From contig JAHHHR010000015.1 in NCBI GenBank assembly GCA_019359245.1, forward strand, positions 1 through 64,000: a DNA stretch of 64,000 nt, given 5' to 3'. Numbering within the stretch: position 1 is the first letter of the stretch; every line of letters starts with the position of its first letter. The stretch is from Nostoc desertorum CM1-VF14 (GTDB taxonomy: Bacteria; Cyanobacteriota; Cyanobacteriia; Cyanobacteriales; Nostocaceae). The notes beneath the pieces are model-generated. The model was not told where the DNA came from, ran no database searches, and saw nothing but the letters and a program-made list of their open reading frames with translations. Shown one piece after another: positions 56,710 to 64,000 of this stretch. Both the position numbers and the translations under genes were made by a program.

Positions 56710-56884
56710 GAGTGATCGGACTAAGAGTAACCAGACAAGCGATCAAAAGAATGGTTTACCTGAATCTTGCGGTGATCATGTTCGTTTCTAACCAGTCAAC
56801 GATCGCCAAGAATAATCATCGCAAATACTTGGCCAATATCATGGACTACTCCTGTAGCAATTTAGACTATAACGACAGGTATAT

Positions 56885-58768
56885 ATGATTTACAAGATTA
56901 AACCCGGAATGCTGGTATTAGCAATTGTTCCAGCAATGATTAATTTTCAATCAAATAACATTGTAGAAAATAAGACTGTTATTTCCGGCTTTGCACCAAC
57001 AGCAACCCAAAAATTTACCGCAGCTACTCGAATTGTTAATGTTACCGATGGCAAGCTCACAATTGATGCTAAAGGTGGTAAAGATAGCAAGCTCAACTAT
57101 ATTGCGATCGCAGTGGGTAATCGTCCCTCGGTCAGAATGAGCAATCCTACTAATAATCAGACAAATGTATCGCCTGATATCTCGATTACAGCAGACGTAA
57201 ATCTTCCTAACAGTGGGATTGCGCTTAATAGTCTTTCAGCCTCAACCATCAAGCTGATCGATAGCAGTACTAACAGACAAGTTGCTGCAAATTACAATAC
57301 TTCGGGTGGTGGAGATGTGATTGTAGTTTCCCCGATAAATCATCTCAAGAATAGTACCAAATATCTTTTAAAAATCACCGACGGGGTAAAAGATAGCAAT
57401 GGAGCTGCATTCTTACCCTATACCATCAGTTTCACAACAGGCACTCTTACGAATGAAGCAAGCCATATTACTTTTGAGCAAATCTCACTACCGAATGTAC
57501 CTACCAAACCTTACACCACAGTATTGATTGGACCTGACAATAAACTTTATGCTGCCACCTTACAAGGTGAGATTTTGCGCTTCCCGATCAATGCTAATGG
57601 CACTCTAGGTAGGCCACAAACGATTTCCTCATTGCAGACTGCAAATGGTGGTAATCGGACTATCATTGGTATGCACTTTGATCCCTCATCAACAAATGCT
57701 AGCAACCTAATTCTATGGGTAACAAACAACTACTACTGGCATGGAACTGTTGATGCGCCGGATTGGACTGGGAAAATTACTCGGTTGAGTGGTTCCAACC
57801 TAGAGACAGTAAGAGATTATGTGGTTAATTTACCACGATCAAGCCGGGATCATCTAACAAACAGTATTGAGTTTAAACCCAATGAGCCAAAAGTGCTGTA
57901 TGTGTTGCAGGGTAGTAATAGTAGTACAGGCGCAGCAAACAATGCCTGGAGTAATCGTCCTGAGCGATTGTTAAGTGCTGCTGTCTTACGAGTTGACTTA
58001 TCTAAGATCACCTCACTTCCTTTAAGCGTTAAGACGGAGGATGGAGGTACTTATAACCCCTTTAAGCCAGGAGCAGCTGTAACTATCTTTGCCAGTGGTG
58101 TACGTAATGCCTATGATCTAGTCTGGCACACCAATGGTCAGTTATATGTGCCAACGAATGGTTCAGCAGCTGGTGGCAATACACCAAATACACCTATCCC
58201 CCTACCTATTGCTTGCCAAAACCGTATCGACAAAGCTACTAATGGGGCTTATACCAGCCCATCCGTACCTGGCCTCAGCGATATAAGTACGCAGCGAGAT
58301 TATCTGTTTCGCGTTGTTAAAAATGGTTATTATGGTCATCCCAATCCTAAACGTTGTGAGTGGGTGTTGAGTGGGGGAAATCCCACAGCTAATACAGACC
58401 CCGGTCAGGTAAATGAATATCCTATTGGTACTCTACCTGACCGAAATTGGAAGGGTATTGCCTTCGATTTCGGAGAGCATTTCTCACCTAATGGTATCAT
58501 TGAATACCATAGCAATATTTTAGGTGGCAAGCTAAAAGGTAAACTCCTAGTGATACGTTACAGTTCTGGTAAAGACATCATTGTGTTAACACCGGGTGGC
58601 GCAAACTTGGATATTATAAATTCCCAAACTGGTATTACTGGCTTCACTGGTTTTAACCCAAGTCCATTGGATTTAGTTGAAAATCCCACGAATGGACATA
58701 TCTACGTAGCCCAGCTCAATGAAGGGACTGGCATGGGCAAAATTACACTTCTGCGTCCACTCAATTAA
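56885..58768 (+). CDS. Ig-like/beta-propeller extracellular protein, malectin domain truncated
   Basis: The 627-residue protein has a hydrophobic start (about residues 9-20) that could be a signal sequence. A short stretch ISGFAPTATQKFTAATRIVN follows, then GKLTIDAKGGKDSKLNY, which matches only the end of a malectin-like domain. Next are an Ig-like (Big_5) domain (NPTNNQTNVSPDISITADVN to ISFTTGT) and a six-bladed glucose/sorbosone-dehydrogenase-like propeller (DNKLYAATLQGEILRFPI, DHLTNSIEFKPNEPKVLYVL, FASGVRNAYDLVWHTNGQLY, NGYYGHPNPKRCEW). Full relatives carry a complete malectin domain at the front. It is probably secreted and carbohydrate-related; activity is unproven. Confidence 0.8.
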   Translation: MIYKIKPGMLVLAIVPAMINFQSNNIVENKTVISGFAPTATQKFTAATRIVNVTDGKLTIDAKGGKDSKLNYIAIAVGNRPSVRMSNPTNNQTNVSPDISITADVNLPNSGIALNSLSASTIKLIDSSTNRQVAANYNTSGGGDVIVVSPINHLKNSTKYLLKITDGVKDSNGAAFLPYTISFTTGTLTNEASHITFEQISLPNVPTKPYTTVLIGPDNKLYAATLQGEILRFPINANGTLGRPQTISSLQTANGGNRTIIGMHFDPSSTNASNLILWVTNNYYWHGTVDAPDWTGKITRLSGSNLETVRDYVVNLPRSSRDHLTNSIEFKPNEPKVLYVLQGSNSSTGAANNAWSNRPERLLSAAVLRVDLSKITSLPLSVKTEDGGTYNPFKPGAAVTIFASGVRNAYDLVWHTNGQLYVPTNGSAAGGNTPNTPIPLPIACQNRIDKATNGAYTSPSVPGLSDISTQRDYLFRVVKNGYYGHPNPKRCEWVLSGGNPTANTDPGQVNEYPIGTLPDRNWKGIAFDFGEHFSPNGIIEYHSNILGGKLKGKLLVIRYSSGKDIIVLTPGGANLDIINSQTGITGFTGFNPSPLDLVENPTNGHIYVAQLNEGTGMGKITLLRPLN

Positions 58769-59595
58769 TACAGTAGTTTTCCTTTGCATGAAACGGGTTT
58801 GCGGGTAGAGGGCAGGGGGCAGAGGGCAGGAGATAGAAACTCTTTTGTTTTGTTTAATAGATTGAGGAAGTTTTTGTGGATAATTTCATTTCCTCTGGCA
58901 ACCCAGAGAATATATTTGGCGTCTGGTAAGAAGACTCCATTGCTTTTAGTTTGTTTGTAGCATCAGAATTGTTAATTAATCAACAATTCTGATGCTGCAA
59001 TCTATATCTGCAAATGTTAACTTGAGCATTAACCCGAATATTACGATTGTCCAGATACAAAAACGGGGACTGGGAACTGGGGACAGGGAACTGGGTAAAT
59101 TGCCTACAAGGGACGTAGTCTCTACCATAACCCCCCAAACCATGATTTATTCTGAGAAATTCTGTTAAATATTTATATTCTTTGAAAGTAGCAAACTTCG
59201 AGAATGTATTGTATAAACAAATAATACTAACTAGCGAGATAGATAAATTAAGAGTAAATAATTAAATATTCTTAACAATAACTTTAATAAGTATCTGGAT
59301 AGTAATAACTAAAAATAGTAAATCCAGATAAAAAAATGGCGGTGATATTGAGATATCACCAAATTGCTTGAAATGAATAAGCAAGGGAGCAGGGAGCAGG
59401 GGAGAAAAACCGCCCACAAAGGGTGTTGCTCTCAACCCTGGTGAGAAAAGGAGCAGCGTGCTTTCGCCCACAAGGAGCAAGGTTTCTACCTTTTCCCTGT
59501 CTCCTGCCTCTTATCAAATCAAATACCCCAACAGTTAATCTGTTATTTCTAAGAATTGGCTTGCTAGCACTTAAATTTAATTGAGCGCGAAATAT
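58769..59595. other. repeat-rich gap before kdpA
   Basis: It contains GGGGCAG STRRs (58803-58829), a 15-bp inverted repeat hairpin (58959-58996), a GGGAACTG tract (59066-59096), a GGGAGCA tract (59384-59404) and G/C-rich repeat debris to 59510. No gene is supported. The kdp promoter must lie near 59500-59590. Confidence 0.55.
58959..58996. terminator. 15-bp perfect inverted repeat with 8-base loop
   Basis: AGCATCAGAATTGTT and its exact complement flank AATTAATC. It can form a stable hairpin but has no T-tract. It lies 190 bases after the propeller gene stop, so it could be a transcript end or a dispersed palindrome. Confidence 0.4.
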
Positions 59596-61281
59596 ATGGG
59601 ACAAGGTTTTTTGCAAATTGGCTTAACGCTGTGTATTGTCATAGCAATCACTCCGTTACTGGGTAAATACATAGCCCGTGTCTTCTTGGGAGAAAAAACA
59701 CTACTTGATTTTTTAATGAACCCGATAGAGCGAAGTATGTTTGTACTGGCGGGCGTCCGTAGAAAAGATGATATGACGGGTTCGCAGTATATCCGGGCTG
59801 TACTCTACAGCAACCTGCTCATGGGTATTTCAGTGTATTTACTGATATATTTTCAGAGACTCTTGCCTTGGAATCCTAACGGCTTCGGTGCGCCCAACTG
59901 GGATGTATTACTGCATACAACCATTTCATTTGTAACGAATACCGACCAGCAACATTATGCTGGTGAGACAACCTTAAGTTATTTCAGCCAGGTAGCGGCT
60001 TTAGGCTTTTTGATGTTCACCTCCGCCGCCACTGGCTTATCTGTGGGAATTGCCTTTATTCGCGGGTTGACGGGTAGAAAGTTGGGAAACTTTTACGTCG
60101 ATCTCGTCCGTGGAATTACGCGAATATTGCTGCCGATTTCGATTGTTGGAGCGATCGCCTTGCTTGTAACAGGTGTACCACAAACATTATATAGCACTCT
60201 GGATGTGAGAACCTTAGAAGGCGGGACACAATATCTTGCCAGAGGTCCAGTGGCATCCTTTGAAATGATCAAACTTTTGGGACAAAATGGCGGTGGTTTT
60301 TTTGGCGTAAACTCAGCCCATCCCTTTGAAAATCCCAATGGCGCTTCTAACTTGATAGAAATGATCGCCATGATTTCTATACCAGCAGCCTTAATTTACA
60401 CTTACGGTATATTTGCCAACAATATCAAACAAGCTTGGCTACTTTTTTGGATGGTGTTTGTGATTTTCGTAATTCTGGTGGGAGTCACAGCCGTGGGAGA
60501 ACTGCAAGGTAATCCCCTTGTTAATAACGCTTTTGGATTAGAACAGCCTAATTTAGAGGGTAAAGAAGTTCGATTTGGCTGGGTACAAACGGCATTTTGG
60601 TCAGTTATGACTACCGCTACTATGTCTGGTGCTGTGAATGGGATGCACGATTCTTTGATGCCGCCAGGAATATTTTCGACACTCTTCAACTTGTTTATCC
60701 AAGTTATCTGGGGCGGCCAAGGAACTGGAACAGCTTACCTATTCATTTACTTGATTCTTACAGTGTTCCTAACTGGACTAATGGCAGGACGTACCCCAGA
60801 GTTTTTAGGACGCAAAATTGAAAAACGCGAAATTGTCCTCGCCAGCGTGGTGTTGTTGATTCACCCAATTTTAATTTTGATTCCCAGTGCGATCGCCTTG
60901 GCTTATCCCATCTCTCTATCTGGAATTAGCAACACTGGCTATCACGGTATTTCTCAAGTAGTTTATGAATATGCCTCAGCAGCAGCAAATAATGGCTCCG
61001 GCTTAGAAGGGTTGAGGGATAATACCTTGTGGTGGAACTTGAGTACTTTAGTTAGCTTAATCGGAGGACGCTACATTCCGATAATTGCCCTCCTGCTTTT
61101 AGCTGACGGTATGTCTCGCAAACAACAAGTACAAGAAACCCCTGGTACTCTGAGAACTGATTCTCTAGTATTTACTAGTATTACTGCTGGAGTCACACTG
61201 GTTTTGGGAGTATTGACTTTCTTTCCCGTTCTAGCTTTAGGCCCCATCGCTGAGGGTTTGAAACTAGCATCTGGCAGTTAG
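59596..61281 (+). CDS. kdpA: potassium-transporting ATPase A subunit KdpA
   Basis: KdpA is the K+-channel-like subunit of the high-affinity Kdp pump. From the ATG at 59596 the protein is 561 residues and begins [12 protein letters not shown], the family N-terminus; a TTG 15 bases upstream is less likely. It has about ten membrane segments, and the selectivity-type loops [11 protein letters not shown] and [20 protein letters not shown] are complete. It opens the operon with kdpB 344 bases downstream, a gap filled with repeats. Confidence 0.95.
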   Translation: MGQGFLQIGLTLCIVIAITPLLGKYIARVFLGEKTLLDFLMNPIERSMFVLAGVRRKDDMTGSQYIRAVLYSNLLMGISVYLLIYFQRLLPWNPNGFGAPNWDVLLHTTISFVTNTDQQHYAGETTLSYFSQVAALGFLMFTSAATGLSVGIAFIRGLTGRKLGNFYVDLVRGITRILLPISIVGAIALLVTGVPQTLYSTLDVRTLEGGTQYLARGPVASFEMIKLLGQNGGGFFGVNSAHPFENPNGASNLIEMIAMISIPAALIYTYGIFANNIKQAWLLFWMVFVIFVILVGVTAVGELQGNPLVNNAFGLEQPNLEGKEVRFGWVQTAFWSVMTTATMSGAVNGMHDSLMPPGIFSTLFNLFIQVIWGGQGTGTAYLFIYLILTVFLTGLMAGRTPEFLGRKIEKREIVLASVVLLIHPILILIPSAIALAYPISLSGISNTGYHGISQVVYEYASAAANNGSGLEGLRDNTLWWNLSTLVSLIGGRYIPIIALLLLADGMSRKQQVQETPGTLRTDSLVFTSITAGVTLVLGVLTFFPVLALGPIAEGLKLASGS

Positions 61282-61625
61282 AAAATTTATGAGTTATAAG
61301 TCTGGAATTAAGAGAATACCAAAAAATAAATAAATTATCTTGTTTGGTAGGGTAACCCGTGCGTTGCGGTGAATCCAGCGCCGTAGGAGCGTTACTCAAA
61401 CGAAGGTTTCCGGCGCTCGTAAGCGTTAGCGTTAGCGAGTCTTGTCTGCGACAACGGCAACGAGCGCCTGACTCGCTATACGTTGTCGCAACTGACGTTG
61501 TGTTAGCGATCGCGTAACGCATTCTACAAGGTTGGATCTATATTTTATTGGAAACTCCTAACTCCTAACTTTTAACTCTTACCTCTTAACTTTTAACTTT
61601 TAACTCTTAACTCCTAACTTTATTC
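61282..61625. other. repeat-filled kdpA-kdpB spacer
   Basis: The first part (61353-61520) is G/C-rich with HIP1 and many partial palindromes of CGTTAGCG type. The second (61553-61622) is a long STRR of ACTCCTA/ACTTTTA heptamers that reaches the kdpB start. No gene is supported. The length is unusual for an operon spacer. Confidence 0.65.
61553..61622. repeat. STRR of AACTCCT/AACTTTT heptamers before kdpB
   Basis: About ten imperfect heptamers run up to four bases before the kdpB ATG, leaving no recognisable Shine-Dalgarno sequence. Confidence 0.8.
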
Positions 61626-63728
61626 ATGAATCAAGTGGCAACTAACTTCAAAGCTAGACGGCCAAATCCTCGTTCTGGCGATCGCCGCCAAGCACGCAAA
61701 AAGGCCAGGACAAGTAATAAGTGGCTGTACTTAAGGGCAATCAGAGATGCTTTTGTCAAGCTTAACCCTAAGTATGCAATCAAAAACCCAGTGATGTTTG
61801 TGGTTTGGGTGGGGACAATCATCATCCTATTATTAACGATTGATCCCAACCTATTTGGCCCAGCCATGCAAAAGAACCCGCAAGTTTTTAACGGCTTGTT
61901 GTCGGGAATTTTATTCTTTACAGTTTGGTTTGCCAATTTTGCCGAAGCAGTCGCAGAAGGGCGGGGTAAAGCCCAAGCTGATGTCTTGCGATTAACGAAA
62001 TCAGAGGCAATGGCGAAAAAACTTGCTTCCGACGGGACGATTAGTGAAGTTTCATCCACCAGCCTTAAACAAGGAGATAACATCTACGTTGTTGCTGGCG
62101 ATATCATTCCCGCCGATGGCGAGGTAATCATGGGTGTTGCCTCAGTCGATGAATCGGCAATTACTAAAGAATCCGCACCAGTATTAAAAGAACCAGGCTC
62201 CGACGTTTCCAGTTCCGTCACTGGTGGGACGCGGATTATCTCAGATGAGCTAATTATCCGCATCACTACTGATCCGGGTAAAGGTTTCATTGACCGGATG
62301 ATTGGCTTGCTAGAAGGGGCACGCAGTAAAACACCCAATGAAATTGCTCTGACAGTATTGCTGGCAGTTCTCAGCTTAGTGTTTTTGTTAGTTGTGGTTA
62401 CTTTGCCTGCATTTGCTTACTATGTCAACAGTCCAGTTAGCGTGCCAATTTTAATTGCCCTATTAGTAGCATTAATTCCTACTACCATTGGCGGCTTATT
62501 GAGTAACATCGGCATTGCTGGTATGGATCGAGTTGCCCAACTTAATGTCATTGCCACTTCAGGGCGAGCAATCGAAGTTTGTGGTGATGTCAACACTTTA
62601 TTTCTCGATAAGACAGGTACAATTACCATCGGCAACCGTTTAGCGGAAGAGTTTATTCCCATCAACGGTCATTCAATATTGGAAATTGCTAATATTGCCT
62701 GGGCTGCTAGTGTCTTTGACAATACACCAGAAGGTAAATCCATTCTGCGACTGGCAGAAAGGTTAGTAGCACGGTTTGATTTCGACTATAGTCAGGCAGA
62801 AGCAGTTGATTTTTCCGCGAAAACACGGATAAGTGGCACTAACTTGCCTGGTGGGTACGAGGCTAGGAAGGGAGCAGTAGAAGCTATTAAAGAATTTGTC
62901 CGTTTCCGCAACGGACGAGATACACCAGAATTGGATGTTGTTTACGAACGAGTTTCTCGTCTGGGAGGTACACCTCTGGCAGTCAGCCTAGATAACGAAA
63001 TCTATGGGATTATTTATCTCAAAGATATAGTTAAACCTGGTATCCGCGATCGCTTTGAACAACTGCGACGGATGGGGGTACGTACCATCATGCTAACTGG
63101 AGACAACCGGATTACAGCTTCTGTCATTGCCAGAGAAGCAGGGGTTGATGACTTCATTGCCGAAGCCACACCAGAAGACAAAATCAGTGTCATTAAAAAA
63201 GAACAAGCAGCAGGTAAACTGGTTGCGATGACAGGAGACGGGACTAACGATGCCCCGGCATTAGCCCAAGCTAACGTTGGCGTTGCGATGAATACAGGAA
63301 CGCAAGCTGCAAAAGAAGCTGCCAACATGGTCGATTTAGACTCCGATCCCACAAAGCTGATCGATATCATTAGTATTGGCAAACAATTGTTGATTACTCG
63401 CGGAGCATTGACAACGTTTTCCATCGCTAATGATATTGCTAAATACTTCGCTATTATCCCAGTGGTCTTTGTCGCTGCTAATTTGCAAAGCTTGAATATT
63501 ATGAATTTGACTAGCCCTAATTCTGCTGTCTTATCAGCGCTAATTTATAATGCTTTGATTATTCCTACTTTGATTCCCTTGGCATTAAAGGGTGTGTGGT
63601 TTAGATCACTGACAGCTAATCAGCTACTTCAACGTAATATCTTAATTTATGGCTTAGGTGGGGTTATTGCGCCGTTTATCGCCATTAAGTTGATAGATAT
63701 AGTGATTACAATTGTGGGGTTGTCTTAA
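61626..63728 (+). CDS. kdpB: potassium-transporting P-type ATPase B subunit KdpB
   Basis: KdpB hydrolyses ATP to drive K+ uptake by the Kdp complex. The 700-residue protein has the P-type phosphorylation motif D328-K-T-G-T in LFLDKTGTITIGN, actuator loop with TKESAPV (SAITKESAPVLKEPG), hinge MTGDGTNDAPALAQA and KdpB-specific membrane segments. The N-terminus is about 20 residues longer than in E. coli KdpB and highly basic (RRPNPRSGDRRQARKKAR). The small gene at 63830 follows on the same strand. Confidence 0.96.
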   Translation: MNQVATNFKARRPNPRSGDRRQARKKARTSNKWLYLRAIRDAFVKLNPKYAIKNPVMFVVWVGTIIILLLTIDPNLFGPAMQKNPQVFNGLLSGILFFTVWFANFAEAVAEGRGKAQADVLRLTKSEAMAKKLASDGTISEVSSTSLKQGDNIYVVAGDIIPADGEVIMGVASVDESAITKESAPVLKEPGSDVSSSVTGGTRIISDELIIRITTDPGKGFIDRMIGLLEGARSKTPNEIALTVLLAVLSLVFLLVVVTLPAFAYYVNSPVSVPILIALLVALIPTTIGGLLSNIGIAGMDRVAQLNVIATSGRAIEVCGDVNTLFLDKTGTITIGNRLAEEFIPINGHSILEIANIAWAASVFDNTPEGKSILRLAERLVARFDFDYSQAEAVDFSAKTRISGTNLPGGYEARKGAVEAIKEFVRFRNGRDTPELDVVYERVSRLGGTPLAVSLDNEIYGIIYLKDIVKPGIRDRFEQLRRMGVRTIMLTGDNRITASVIAREAGVDDFIAEATPEDKISVIKKEQAAGKLVAMTGDGTNDAPALAQANVGVAMNTGTQAAKEAANMVDLDSDPTKLIDIISIGKQLLITRGALTTFSIANDIAKYFAIIPVVFVAANLQSLNIMNLTSPNSAVLSALIYNALIIPTLIPLALKGVWFRSLTANQLLQRNILIYGLGGVIAPFIAIKLIDIVITIVGLS

Positions 63729-63829
63729 GGAAAACAAAAGTACAGACGCTACGAAACAAGCGCATCCTAACCAAAGTAAAATAATAAACATTTTTACTTT
63801 TACCTGTTGAGAGAGGGAAAAAGAAAAAT

Positions 63830-64000
63830 ATGGATAAACAGGTCGATGTTTGGAAAAAGTTTCTGCCGATAGATGTAAAAGAGGCAATGTACAATGTTTG
63901 GTCGCAATGGCGTAAACAATATCTACCACTCGCCATTTTGATCTTGCTGTGCTTGAATGTGGTAATTGCCCCAGTTTTTTATGCTGTTGCTGACAGCATC
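63830..64000 (+). CDS. small Kdp-operon membrane protein, probably KdpG (partial, runs off window)
   Basis: An ATG at 63830, with GAGAGAGG about 13 bases upstream, opens a frame that remains open to the last base (57 codons). It reads MDKQVDVWKKFLPIDVKEAM, then YNVWSQWRKQYLPLAILILL with one membrane segment near residues 33-50. It does not match a KdpC N-terminus. Anabaena kdp operons place a gene called kdpG between kdpB and kdpC, and position and size fit that, but the match is from memory. It may instead be an N-terminally extended KdpC/F-type subunit. Confidence 0.45.
   Translation, partial: MDKQVDVWKKFLPIDVKEAMYNVWSQWRKQYLPLAILILLCLNVVIAPVFYAVADSI

Larger units (their letters stand above)
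55608..56884. other. 1.3-kb gap upstream of the beta-propeller gene
   Basis: Apart from a small basic ORF (56017-56190), a GTTGACG STRR (56211-56231) and a 136-bp MITE (56574-56709), all listed separately, no gene is supported. A 67-codon minus-strand frame (56407-56610) enters the MITE and has no known domain. Confidence 0.55.

Overview
The window is chromosomal DNA from a filamentous cyanobacterium of the Nostoc/Anabaena type. The evidence is the many HIP1 octamers (GCGATCGC), the heptamer-based short tandem repeats (STRRs) scattered through nearly every intergenic gap, and a gene set typical of cyanobacteria: ntcA, gun4, petJ, an Mn superoxide dismutase anchored as a Tat lipoprotein, and DUF3146/DUF3084/DUF3531 proteins. 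No rRNA, tRNA, CRISPR array, intact transposase or prophage was seen.

Layout. 1-6.8 kb: core genes (DUF3146 protein, a YqgF/RuvX-like nuclease, a DUF3084 coiled-coil membrane protein, the global nitrogen regulator ntcA with a consensus NtcA box in its own leader, fabI, hisB and a lone ABC-2 type ATPase). 7.3-20.1 kb: an exopolysaccharide locus with an OPX/Wza-like exporter, an exported beta-helix protein, a Wzc-like tyrosine autokinase, a Wzy/WaaL-like polymerase or ligase, one GT2 glycosyltransferase, a Wzx flippase and a WbaP-like priming transferase. Together these make up most of a Wzx/Wzy pathway. 21.3-27.3 kb: one large two-module NRPS (A-PCP-C-A-PCP-TE). 27.6-34 kb: an aldo/keto reductase, a CNNM/CorC-like CBS protein and mfd. 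34-38 kb: an RTX-tailed paralogue of the beta-helix protein, then decayed hicBA toxin-antitoxin remnants. 37.7-49.7 kb: mostly housekeeping genes (Nudix, DUF3531, TPR, CbiO-like ATPase, rsmG, sodA, MalK/UgpC-like ATPase, a BrnT-type pair beside gun4, icd, mtnA, petJ). 50-59 kb: GNAT acetyltransferase, group 2 sigma factor, priA and a truncated malectin/Ig/beta-propeller protein. 59.6-64 kb: the start of a kdp potassium-ATPase operon, cut by the window edge.

The most unusual signal is how mobile short repeats have shaped the DNA. STRR and palindromic elements sit in frame inside mfd (twice), priA (twice) and an ABC ATPase. A run of six ATGACAA units forms a chain of overlapping mini-ORFs that ends in the rsmG start codon. 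At least three MITE-like inverted-repeat elements are present, one with a 9-bp flanking direct repeat. Other points of interest are the orphan NRPS with two unusual adenylation codes, the paired signal-peptide and RTX versions of one beta-helix fold, a GAC-N5-GTC operator candidate upstream of petJ, and a 57-residue basic ORF with a good ribosome binding site.
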